Shown in pieces: positions 46,853 through 54,212 of a stretch of 64,000 nucleotides of DNA (positions are counted from its first letter, which is position 1; every line of letters begins with the position of its first letter). This stretch comes from JACPNO01 sp963825405. Its GTDB lineage: Bacteria; Acidobacteriota; Terriglobia; Bryobacterales; Bryobacteraceae. The stretch is taken from assembly GCA_963825405.1 (NCBI GenBank), contig CAWGTB010000001.1, positions 62,001 to 126,000 on the forward strand, given 5' to 3'. Made by a program: the position numbers and the translations under genes. The notes beneath the pieces are model-generated. The model did no database searches, was not told where the DNA came from, and saw only the letters and a list, made by a program, of their open reading frames with translations.

Positions 46853-47310
46853 GCGCCCAGCAACCGCCGGACCACGAGCAGCTCGCCCAGGTGGTACGCG
46901 TTATGATCCGCGACCAGCAAAGCTTCGCGCAGCAAAGTCTGCCCGTCGCCGTGCGGAATGCGCGCAAATAAACGCGAGCGCGGGTTCGCCACCAAGCGCT
47001 GGATGGTTTTCAAATCGCGGCGAAAAGCTTTGAGGCTCTCCTGCCAGGCGGCTGCGCGCGGCGGCGCCGGATTCGCCGGCCAGTAACCCTCCGGCCACGG
47101 AGCCGAGACATGCTTCGCGTTCCGGCTGAACTCCAGAATGTCCCATTGCGCGAGCCGCATGTGCTCCACGATCTCCCACGGCGAATGCGCGGCACCCTTC
47201 GGACGCCGCCCTCGCAATGCGACGGGAATGCCGGCGGTCGCGGCGTCGAAAGCTGCATGCGCCCCGCCTCCCTGCAATAAATAGAGGACATGCTCACGCA
47301 GCGCTTTCAT
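46843..47310 (-). CDS. DinB-family protein
   Basis: A 155-residue four-helix-bundle protein of the DinB/YfiT type, related to metal-dependent bacillithiol and mycothiol transferases. Metal-ligand histidine positions fit: HSPWEIVEHMRLAQWDILEF near residue 45 and the C-terminal LVADHNAYHLGELLVVRRLL. The function of this member is not known. It overlaps both neighbours by a few bases (ICMT-like downstream, YkgJ upstream), showing tight coupling. Confidence 0.85.
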   Translation of the reverse strand: MKALREHVLYLLQGGGAHAAFDAATAGIPVALRGRRPKGAAHSPWEIVEHMRLAQWDILEFSRNAKHVSAPWPEGYWPANPAPPRAAAWQESLKAFRRDLKTIQRLVANPRSRLFARIPHGDGQTLLREALLVADHNAYHLGELLVVRRLLGAWK

Positions 47311-47831
47311 CGCTTGAACCCCGTCTCTACTTTAAACGCTTCGAGCGCGTTGTACACAATCGGGCAGTAGCAGGCGCGGTCGATGAATTGCCACATGCGG
47401 CTGGCGATCGAGCCGTTGCCGCGCACCACGTTGGGAAATCGCTGGCAGGTTTCCGGGCGAGCTTCATACACCGTGCAATCGTTGCCGTCGAGAAATACGC
47501 AGCCCGCCTCATTAGTTCGCCGCAGGATCGTGCCTTCTTCCTCGCTCTCAACGGTGTACTCGGCCAGAAACTGCGACGGCTTGATTCGTAAAGCGTGCGC
47601 CAAGCGCTCGATATCGCGCTCCGAAAGCTTTACAGTGGCCACCCGGCAGCAGTTCGCGCACGTCGTGCAATCGATCTGCTCCTCAACCCCCTCGGCTATG
47701 CGGCGCAGAATGCGGTCTGAGTGATCGCGCGACTTCAGATGCCGCCGGAATTTTTCGTTCTCCGGCCGCTTCTTCTCGCCCAGCATCCGGATTTGCACCA
47801 GGTCGGTGATTATCTGCGGCTCTTTACTCAT
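47307..47831 (-). CDS. YkgJ-family cysteine-cluster protein
   Basis: A 174-residue YkgJ-type protein with CTTCANCCRVATVKLSERDI, then CVFLDGNDCTVYEARPETC followed by QRFPNVVRGN, and a final ACYCPIVYN. The cysteine spacing suggests an iron-sulfur or zinc site. It overlaps DinB by four bases and VapC by eight. It is not closely related to the YkgJ gene at 40535-41028, which belongs to the other genome. Confidence 0.88.
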   Translation of the reverse strand: MSKEPQIITDLVQIRMLGEKKRPENEKFRRHLKSRDHSDRILRRIAEGVEEQIDCTTCANCCRVATVKLSERDIERLAHALRIKPSQFLAEYTVESEEEGTILRRTNEAGCVFLDGNDCTVYEARPETCQRFPNVVRGNGSIASRMWQFIDRACYCPIVYNALEAFKVETGFKR

Positions 47832-48267
47832 TGAGCAACTCGACGAAGCTGTGGCCGCGATGCCCGGCTGGCAGAAGCGCCTGGATTCCTTTATCTAGAG
47901 TTGTCAGTTTTCCCCCGTAGTGTGTTGCCAGCCCCAACAGATAAGCGTCGGTGACCTGGCGATGGCCCACCAGTCTGTCGCCCAATTCCTCCACCGCATC
48001 CGCGTACGAGATCGCATCTTCCCAGAATCGGTGGGCACTATGTTTCAAGTTCGCGCCCAGGAGCCGAGCGGCCTCCTCAGGACTCACCGCATCGCGAGAG
48101 AACGCGGGATTCGAGACTACGCGCACAAACCCGGCTTGGGTAAACGGGCAAGAGGCCCAGCCGTGCCGCGCATTTCGCGCAAACCACCGTTGCGCGTGCT
48201 TATGAAATTCATGCGCCGGCCAAAAAAGCGCCACCAGGACATTCACGTCCAGTAGGAAAGCGCTCAG
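47824..48267 (-). CDS. vapC: VapC-type PIN-domain toxin, likely CTG start
   Basis: PIN-domain ribonuclease, the toxin of a type II pair. Acidic residues fit the PIN site: FLLDVNVLVALFWPAHEFHK (first Asp), EEAARLLG, then VTDAYLLGLATHYGGKLTTL. The obvious GTG start at 48246 would begin at NVLVAL and lose the first catalytic Asp. The frame upstream is open only to a TGA at 48268-48270. The CTG at 48265-48267 overlaps the antitoxin stop and restores SAFLLDVN, so I chose it; a second CTG lies just before the Asp. The usual antitoxin-toxin overlap supports this. Confidence 0.85.
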   Translation of the reverse strand: MSAFLLDVNVLVALFWPAHEFHKHAQRWFARNARHGWASCPFTQAGFVRVVSNPAFSRDAVSPEEAARLLGANLKHSAHRFWEDAISYADAVEELGDRLVGHRQVTDAYLLGLATHYGGKLTTLDKGIQALLPAGHRGHSFVELLNE

Positions 48268-48506
48268 TCAGCATCCTCCTCAAGGCGCCGCACTTGCTGC
48301 GTGGTTACCTGCGGGGACTCCGCCGGCAGCTCGAAAACGGTGAGTCCGTTTACGGTGCGGGTGGGCCGCTTCGTGGTAAGGCCCCGGCGCACCAGCTCGG
48401 ACGCCGCCCTGCCCAGCGGGACCCGGCGGCTTTCGGCGTATTTCTTGATCAGCGGGAAAACGTCGTCGTCGAGATTGATGGTGGTCCGCACACTGTTATG
48501 ATGCAC
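48264..48506 (-). CDS. vapB: VapB-type ribbon-helix-helix antitoxin
   Basis: An 80-residue protein with a ribbon-helix-helix DNA-binding region (SVRTTINLDDDVFPLIKKYA, then GRAASELVRRGL) and a flexible acidic toxin-binding tail (FELPAESPQVTTQQVRRLEE). It overlaps the PIN toxin by four bases and lies upstream, the standard order. The pair presumably represses its own promoter, located in the 91 bases before yraN, which is divergent. Confidence 0.83.
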   Translation of the reverse strand: MHHNSVRTTINLDDDVFPLIKKYAESRRVPLGRAASELVRRGLTTKRPTRTVNGLTVFELPAESPQVTTQQVRRLEEDAD

Positions 48507-48597
48507 GATTTAGCCAATGATGTCAAACTGCGTAGAACGCATCACGGTGCAGATATGATGCTGGGAGATTTTTCCCCTCCTCCGCTCACTCCTATAT

Positions 48598-49032
48598 GTG
48601 TTGTCCCTGCTCTATCTCCTGGCCGACCGCCTCCGCCATCGCATCCGCTGTAAACGCTGGTCCGCCGACCTGGCCACCGGCCGGCGCGGCGAAGATCTCG
48701 CGCATCGCTTCTTACGTCGTCAAGGCTACACCGTCGTCGCCCGCAACTATCGCAGCGGCTCGGGCGCGGGCGAAATCGATATCATCGCTCTAGACAAAGA
48801 AGATCTAGTCTTTGTCGAAGTGAAGACCCGCGCCTCCGACGAGTTCGGCTCCCCGGACCGCGCCGTCGGCCCCGACAAACGCGAGCATCTGGAGCGCGTC
48901 GCCCGCTACTATGCCCGCCAGGCCGGGATCGAGTGGGGACGCGCGCGCTTCGATATCGTCAACGTGCTGCTCACTGCCACGCCGCAAATTGAGCTGCTGC
49001 GGGATGCGTTCCGCTCCAGCCGGACGCTATAA
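48598..49032 (+). CDS. YraN/UPF0102-family protein
   Basis: Small endonuclease-like protein of the YraN family (residues 25-130): GRRGEDLAHRFLRRQGYTVV, NYRSGSGAGEIDIIALDKE and DLVFVEVKTRASDEFGSP. The catalytic-type residues of the PD-(D/E)xK fold are present (EIDII, then VEVK). The start is a GTG (MLSLLYLLADRLRHR). YraN proteins are widespread, and their function is uncertain. It ends seven bases before galT. Confidence 0.88.
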   Translation: MLSLLYLLADRLRHRIRCKRWSADLATGRRGEDLAHRFLRRQGYTVVARNYRSGSGAGEIDIIALDKEDLVFVEVKTRASDEFGSPDRAVGPDKREHLERVARYYARQAGIEWGRARFDIVNVLLTATPQIELLRDAFRSSRTL

Positions 49033-49039
49033 TACGACC

Positions 49040-50040
49040 TTGCCCGAATTGCGCAAGGACCCGGTGACGGGTAGATGGGTGATTATCGCCACGGACCGGG
49101 CCCGGCGGCCATCCGACTTCACCCGCGAATCCGTGACCCCGCGGGCACGGCCTTCTGCCCCTTCTGCGTGGGCCACGAGCACAAAACGCCGCCCGAAATA
49201 TTGGCCTATCGCGACTCAGGCGGTCCCAACGAGCCGGGCTGGCGCGTCCGCGTGGTGCCCAACAAGTTTCCCGCGCTCGGCATTGAAGGCGACCTCAGCC
49301 GCACCGGCGAAGGTATGTTCGACAAGATGAGCGGAGTCGGTGCGCATGAGGTGGTAATCGAAACTCCGGATCACAATCTGAGCCTTTCGCAAATGTCGGA
49401 GCGGCAGGTGGAGGATGTGTTCTGGGCCTTCCGCGAGCGCATTCTCGATCTCAAGAAGGATGGCCGCTTTCGCTACATCATGCTGTTCAAGAATCACGGC
49501 GAGTCCGCCGGCGCCTCGCTCGAGCATCCGCACTGCCAGCTCATCGCGCTGCCGGTGATTCCCAAGCGCGTCAAGGAAGAGTTGGAAGGCTCTCGCCTGT
49601 ATTTCGATTTCAAGGAGCGCTGCGTCTACTGCGACATCATCCGCCAGGAATCGCAGGCAGGCGTGCGCGTGGTGACCGAGACCGATCGCTACCTGGTGCT
49701 CCAGCCTTACGCCGCGCGCTTCCCGTTCGAGACCTGGATCATTCCCAAGCGCCACGATTCGCACTTCGAAACCATCGATGCGCCGCAATTGCAAAATCTG
49801 GCGTGGGTGCTGCGCTCGACGCTGCGCAAGATGGATAAGGTGCTGGAAAAACCGGCATTCAATTTCGTGATCCACACCGCGCCCGTGCAGGAGGGGCCCA
49901 TGCCGCACTACCACTGGCACATCGAGCTGATGCCGAAGCTCACCAAAGTGGCCGGATTCGAATGGGGCACGGGGTTCTATATCAATCCCACGCCGCCGGA
50001 AGAATCAGCGCAGTTTTTGCGGGAAGCAGGATTGGGATAA
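49040..50040 (+). CDS. galT: Galactose-1-phosphate uridylyltransferase (one indel)
   Basis: Exchanges UDP between glucose-1-P and galactose-1-P in the Leloir pathway. It begins at a TTG (PELRKDPVTGRWVIIATDRA). One indel near 49140 moves the frame before TAFCPFCVGHEHKTPPE. The active-site histidine block is GASLEHPHCQLIALPVI, the second Cys pair is ERCVYCDII and the late His block is HYHWHIELMPKLTKVAGFE. Length is 333 residues after correction, typical. No other Leloir gene is nearby. The GalT assignment is firm within the HIT superfamily by CPFC plus HPHCQ. Confidence 0.9.
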
Positions 50041-50091
50041 AGGCGGTAAACCGATGTTAGTTGGTAACAGAGCCGCGACCGAAGGGAGCGG

Positions 50092-51435
50092 TCATCCCGT
50101 CGCGATCCGCTCTGCAACTTGCTTGGCCATCTTCACGCAATCCGGAATCCCGATTCCGCGATAGCCGTTGCCAACCAGGTGCAGCCCTGGAATCGCCGCT
50201 ACACGCGCTTCGATCCCCGCAACCCGCTTCCCATGCCCCACGGTGTATTGCGCCATCGACCGCGGCCAACGGGAAATGCGCGTGAACCGGGGCCGCGCGC
50301 GGATGCCCATCATCTCGCGCAGCTCGATCAGCACCCCTGCCACAATCTGCTCGTCGCGTTCCTCCGGCGTCTCTCCCAGGAAACAGCGCAGCAGCGCCAT
50401 GCCGTCCGGCACGCGATCGGCGAACTTGGTGCCCACCCACGTGCAGGCCACCAGCCGGTGGCGCTCCTTCTTGGGAACCAGAAATCCAAAGCCGTTCAGC
50501 GGATGCTGCAAATCACGCCGGTCATATCCCAACGCCACAGTCATGGACGAACGGTACGGAATCCAGCCGGTGAGCGCCGAAAGCTCCGTGTCGATGGGCC
50601 GCGCCAAGCCGGCCACCTGGTGCGCCTCACAGGCCAGCACCACGTGCTGGGCTTCCAGCCAGTCCCCGCCGACTCGCAGCCGAAAGCCGTTGGCGGTACG
50701 CTCAACCCGTTCGACGCTTGCGTGGACCACACTCGCGTTGCCCGTGAGCGCTTCGATCAACCGCCCCATGCCGCCGCGCAAAGTCCGAAATAGCGGCAAC
50801 TTCTCAGCGGAAAGCGCAGTCTTGCGCCGCGCCAGCACGCCGCGCGTCAGGCTGCCATATTGACTTTCCAGCTCGACCAGGTTCGGCAGCACGCTAGCCG
50901 CGCTCAACTCCGCCGGATCGCCGCCGTAGATTCCTGAAAGCAGCGGCTCAGCCAGATAATCTACGACCTCCTGGCCATAATGCCCGGCAATGAACTCCGC
51001 CACCGACCGGTCTTCTGCGTCCGCCGCGTGCCGCCGGTGGAAATATTCCAGACCCATCCGCAGCTTCGTGCCCCAATGCAGCAGAGGCGTGGCCACGATG
51101 GGTACCAGTTTGGTCGGAACCATGAATTGCACGCCGTCAGGCAGCGGGATGAGCTGTCCGCCTTTCCAAATGAAAGTGGCGCGCAGATGATCGTTAGAGC
51201 CGATGACTTCGCCGGCCAGGCCCAACTCCGCGATCAGCTCCATGGCCCACGGTTTGGCGGAAAGAAAGCTGTCCGGACCGCCTTCGACCACGCAGCCGTC
51301 TACTTTTTCGGTTTGGATGACGCCGCCCAATCGCGGGCGCGCTTCGAAAAGATGTGAGCCGATGCGGGCTTTGGCGAGGTAGTACGCAGTGGCGAGACCG
51401 GAAATGCCGCCTCCGACAATTGCAACCGATGGCAT
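50092..51435 (-). CDS. hemG: Protoporphyrinogen/coproporphyrinogen oxidase
   Basis: FAD-dependent oxidase of late heme synthesis (the HemY/PPOX type, 447 residues). The Rossmann FAD motif is VAIVGGGISGLATAYYLAKA. Later blocks are GGVIQTEKVDGCVVEGGPDS, LLSGIYGGDPAELSAASVLP and the C-terminal FAD block GLHLVGNGYRGIGIPDCVKM. The oxygen-dependent family is called hemY in Bacillus and hemG elsewhere; whether the substrate is the coproporphyrinogen or protoporphyrinogen form cannot be told. It follows hemE by 15 bases on the same strand. Confidence 0.92.
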   Translation of the reverse strand: MPSVAIVGGGISGLATAYYLAKARIGSHLFEARPRLGGVIQTEKVDGCVVEGGPDSFLSAKPWAMELIAELGLAGEVIGSNDHLRATFIWKGGQLIPLPDGVQFMVPTKLVPIVATPLLHWGTKLRMGLEYFHRRHAADAEDRSVAEFIAGHYGQEVVDYLAEPLLSGIYGGDPAELSAASVLPNLVELESQYGSLTRGVLARRKTALSAEKLPLFRTLRGGMGRLIEALTGNASVVHASVERVERTANGFRLRVGGDWLEAQHVVLACEAHQVAGLARPIDTELSALTGWIPYRSSMTVALGYDRRDLQHPLNGFGFLVPKKERHRLVACTWVGTKFADRVPDGMALLRCFLGETPEERDEQIVAGVLIELREMMGIRARPRFTRISRWPRSMAQYTVGHGKRVAGIEARVAAIPGLHLVGNGYRGIGIPDCVKMAKQVAERIATG

Positions 51436-51450
51436 TGCCCGAATGCGCCG

Positions 51451-52488
51451 TTAAGGCTTGAATTCGCGGACCATCTGCACCAGGGCTTTGACGTTGTCTA
51501 CCGGCGTTTCCGGCAGAATGCCGTGTCCCAGGTTGAAGATGTGGCCGGGCCGCGCGCCAGTGCGTTTGAGTAGCTCCGTCACGCGCATTTTGAGCTCGGG
51601 TAGCGGTGCGAACAGCGCCACCGGATCCAGGTTGCCCTGAATGGCGGAGCGGTAGCTGATGTCCATCCAGGCCTGGTCGATGTTGATGCGCCAATCGACG
51701 CCCATGACGTCGCCGCCGGCGGCATGCAATTCGCGGAAGAAGCCGCTTGCGCCCGTTCCGAAGTGGATCACGGGAACGCCGGTGCCGCGAATCCGCTCAA
51801 TCAACGCACGTGAATACGGCGCGGCGAAGCGCACGTAGTCGTCAGGACCGAGCGCGCCCACCCAACTGTCGAAAACCTGGATGGCGCGCGCTCCGGCGGC
51901 CACCTGGCTTGACGCGAAGGGCGCGAGCACATCCACAATCTTGCCCATCAGACGCCGCCACAGCGTCTCTTCGCCGTACATCATGCGCTTGGTGCGGATG
52001 AAGTTGCGCGACGCCCCGCCTTCGATCATGTAGCTCGCCATGGTGAACGGCGCGCCTACAAATCCGACGACCGGCACTTTGGTGCCGAGCGCGCGGGCTA
52101 CGAGCTGGATGGCTTCGCCCACATAGCCGAGATCATCGCCATTGGCGGTCGAAAGCGTATCGATATCCGAAGCCGTGCGCACCGGGTTGTCGATGATCGG
52201 TCCGACGCCGTTTGCGTAGCGCAGCTTAAGGCCCATGGGCTCAACCGGCAGCAGCAGATCGGCAAAGATGATGGCCGCGTCGACGTCCAGAATTTCGACG
52301 GGTTGTAGCGTGACCGTTGCCGCCAGATCAGGCCGCTTGCACATTTCAAGCAAGCCGTGTTTGGCACGAATCTCGCGGTATTGCCGCAGGTACCGGCCGG
52401 CCTGCCGCATGAACCAGACGGGCCGTACATCGGTCGGACGCCGCCGGCACGCGTCCAGAAAACGTCCACTCACTGAAGCCACGCGCAT
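51451..52488 (-). CDS. hemE: Uroporphyrinogen decarboxylase
   Basis: Removes four carboxyl groups from uroporphyrinogen III. The family signature RPVWFMRQAGRYLRQYREIR is near the start, with VGFVGAPFTMASYMIEGG and the C-terminal HIFNLGHGILPETPVDNVKA. Length is 345 residues, as usual. I chose the ATG reading MRVASVSGRFLDACRR, since an in-frame upstream codon lies inside apbE and adds an unrelated leader. It overlaps apbE by 19 bases, pointing to a single message with hemG downstream. Confidence 0.94.
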   Translation of the reverse strand: MRVASVSGRFLDACRRRPTDVRPVWFMRQAGRYLRQYREIRAKHGLLEMCKRPDLAATVTLQPVEILDVDAAIIFADLLLPVEPMGLKLRYANGVGPIIDNPVRTASDIDTLSTANGDDLGYVGEAIQLVARALGTKVPVVGFVGAPFTMASYMIEGGASRNFIRTKRMMYGEETLWRRLMGKIVDVLAPFASSQVAAGARAIQVFDSWVGALGPDDYVRFAAPYSRALIERIRGTGVPVIHFGTGASGFFRELHAAGGDVMGVDWRINIDQAWMDISYRSAIQGNLDPVALFAPLPELKMRVTELLKRTGARPGHIFNLGHGILPETPVDNVKALVQMVREFKP

Positions 52489-53426
52489 GATGTTTCCGGT
52501 TTGTCTTCGCAGATATACGCCCGAAGACCTGCTGGTTTGTGGCGCGCCGCCCATGCGCGGCCGTTGACATAAATCGGCTTAGTCCACGCTTCGCTGTCAA
52601 GGGTAAGCGGGGTGATTACCGATACCGAGAGCACGCCCTCGGCCGGATATCCGGTTCGCGGATCCATGATGTGGCTGTAGATCTTGCCCTCGGCGCGGAA
52701 AAATTTCTCGTAATTCCCTGACGTCGACATGGATTCGTCTTTCAAATAAACTTCCGCCACGTTCTTGCTGGCGTCTTTCGGATCGCGAATCTGCACTCTC
52801 CAGCCCTTCTCGTCCGGCGGCGCGCCCAGCGCGTAAATGCTTGAGCCCGCGGCCGAAATCAGTCCCACGCGGACGCCGTACTCTTTCAGAATCGCGGCCA
52901 TCTTATCCACCGCGTAGCCTTTGCCAATGCCTCCGGGATCGAGTTCAACCCCAGGAGCGTCGAAACTAACCGTGCCGGCCGCCGCATCCAGGTGCATGTG
53001 CCGGTAGCCAACTTTGTCCATCGCCGTCCGGATCTCCGCCCGGTGCGGCAAGTGGCCCGTGCCCTTGTAAAAACCCCAAACTTTCATCAACGGGCCCACC
53101 GTGATATCGAAGGCTCCGTCGCCGGCCCGGCTGTATTCCATGCAAGCCGACAGCAACTGGAACATCTCCGAGGTGACTTTGACCGGATGGGTGCCCGCTT
53201 CCCGGTTCACGGCGCTCAACTCGCTCGCCGGCCGGTAATTGGAAAGCATACGGTCCAGCCGCCGTACCTCCTCAAACGCCCCCTCGACTGCCGCTTCCAT
53301 GCGCGTACGGTCCTCGCCGTATACCGCAATGGAGTACGTTGACCCCATGGCGTCCACGCTGGATTCCAGACGCAGCGTTTCGGTCGGCGCCGCCCATAGC
53401 AGGGGCAGCAAAAACAAAACTAGCAC
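52470..53426 (-). CDS. apbE: FAD:protein FMN transferase (ApbE)
   Basis: Attaches FMN covalently to target flavoproteins (for example Na+-NQR or RNF subunits), acting outside the membrane; a signal peptide (MLVLFLLPLLWAAP) fits. Family blocks are AMGSTYSIAVYG, DRMLSNYRPASELSAVN, VELDPGGIGKGYAVDKM and IYSHIMDPRTGYPAEG. The length of 318 residues is normal. It lies 13 bases after rbfA and overlaps hemE, so it is translated with the heme genes; none of its usual targets are in the window. Confidence 0.92.
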   Translation of the reverse strand: MLVLFLLPLLWAAPTETLRLESSVDAMGSTYSIAVYGEDRTRMEAAVEGAFEEVRRLDRMLSNYRPASELSAVNREAGTHPVKVTSEMFQLLSACMEYSRAGDGAFDITVGPLMKVWGFYKGTGHLPHRAEIRTAMDKVGYRHMHLDAAAGTVSFDAPGVELDPGGIGKGYAVDKMAAILKEYGVRVGLISAAGSSIYALGAPPDEKGWRVQIRDPKDASKNVAEVYLKDESMSTSGNYEKFFRAEGKIYSHIMDPRTGYPAEGVLSVSVITPLTLDSEAWTKPIYVNGRAWAARHKPAGLRAYICEDKPETSCAWLQ

Positions 53427-53439
53427 AGTCTGTTTCCTG

Positions 53440-53808
53440 TTAGGGCTGATTTTCCGTTTTGCTGCGGGTTTTTTTAGCGCGGCGCAGCAGGACTTCCACC
53501 CGGCTGGCGGTCTCCTGCCAGGGGTCGATTTCGAAGGTTAACTCCGGCATTTTCCTCAAGTTAAGCCTGCGGGCCAGCTCGTGCTTCACGTATTGCCGTG
53601 CACCCTCCAGGGCGCTTAACCCCGCCTGCTGCTCGCTTTCCACGCCATGCAGAGCCACCAGCACCCGGGCTACGCGCATGTCGGGCGACATCAGGACGGC
53701 GGTGACGTCGACGGGGGAGAGACGGGGGTCCGCCAGTTCGAAGCCGATGATTTCCATGAGCTCTTCACGAATGATTTCGCCTAACTGCTCCGCGCGCCGT
53801 TCATCCAT
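53440..53808 (-). CDS. rbfA: Ribosome-binding factor A
   Basis: KH-fold 30S assembly factor. It starts MDERRAEQLGEIIREELMEI, with the core LADPRLSPVDVTAVLMSPDM followed by RVARVLVALHG, and the typical late block RLNLRKMPELTFEIDPWQET. The length of 122 residues is normal. It sits downstream of infB and DUF503, the standard place in the nusA-infB-rbfA operon. Confidence 0.94.
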   Translation of the reverse strand: MDERRAEQLGEIIREELMEIIGFELADPRLSPVDVTAVLMSPDMRVARVLVALHGVESEQQAGLSALEGARQYVKHELARRLNLRKMPELTFEIDPWQETASRVEVLLRRAKKTRSKTENQP

Positions 53809-53820
53809 GATCGTGAATCC

Positions 53821-54105
53821 CTACATCCATTCCACAGTGGCCGAGGTCAAGGCCGGACCTAGCAGGGACGCCGCCTCTCGCTCCACCGCTTGCAGCACCT
53901 GGGTGGCATGGCCGCGATCGTTCGACACCGTGACCGCCGCCAGCACCGCCCGCTGCCATAAATCCTGGCAATCGATTTCCGATACCGAGACGTTGAACTT
54001 ATTGCGCAGACGCTCGGTCAGGCCTTTGACTACGTGACGTTTTTCCTTCAAGGAGTGCGAGTTTTCGAGGCGAAGCTCGAAGGTCATCACGCCAATCTCG
54101 GGCAT
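53821..54105 (-). CDS. DUF503/YlxP-like protein
   Basis: A 94-residue protein of the DUF503 family, with IGVMTFELRLENSHSLKEKR near the start, HVVKGLTERLRNKFNVSVSE and a final ALTSATVEWM. In many bacteria it lies between infB and rbfA, as here, and a role near translation or RNA is suspected but unproven. It is separated from rbfA by 12 bases. Confidence 0.88.
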   Translation of the reverse strand: MPEIGVMTFELRLENSHSLKEKRHVVKGLTERLRNKFNVSVSEIDCQDLWQRAVLAAVTVSNDRGHATQVLQAVEREAASLLGPALTSATVEWM

Positions 54106-54120
54106 ACCAAACCAACTTCA

Positions 54121-54202
54121 TTTCTCGCAGAGACACAGAGAAAACCAAGAAAATAAATTATGGGTTAGTTTTTCTCTGTGTACTCTGCGTCTCTGCGAGA
54201 AA
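54121..54202. repeat. Inverted repeat before DUF503
   Basis: TTTCTCGCAGAGAC (54121-54134) pairs with GTCTCTGCGAGAAA (54189-54202), and ACAGAGAAAA (54135-54144) pairs with TTTTCTCTGT (54170-54179). One arm lacks 10 bases that the other keeps, so the stem has a one-sided bulge. It lies between infB and DUF503. Confidence 0.7.
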
Positions 54203-54212
54203 TGTTTTTTCT

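Noticed and set aside
40535..47831. Duplicated YkgJ gene within one genome
   Set aside because: The two YkgJ proteins lie on opposite sides of the join and belong to different organisms; only the general motif is shared.
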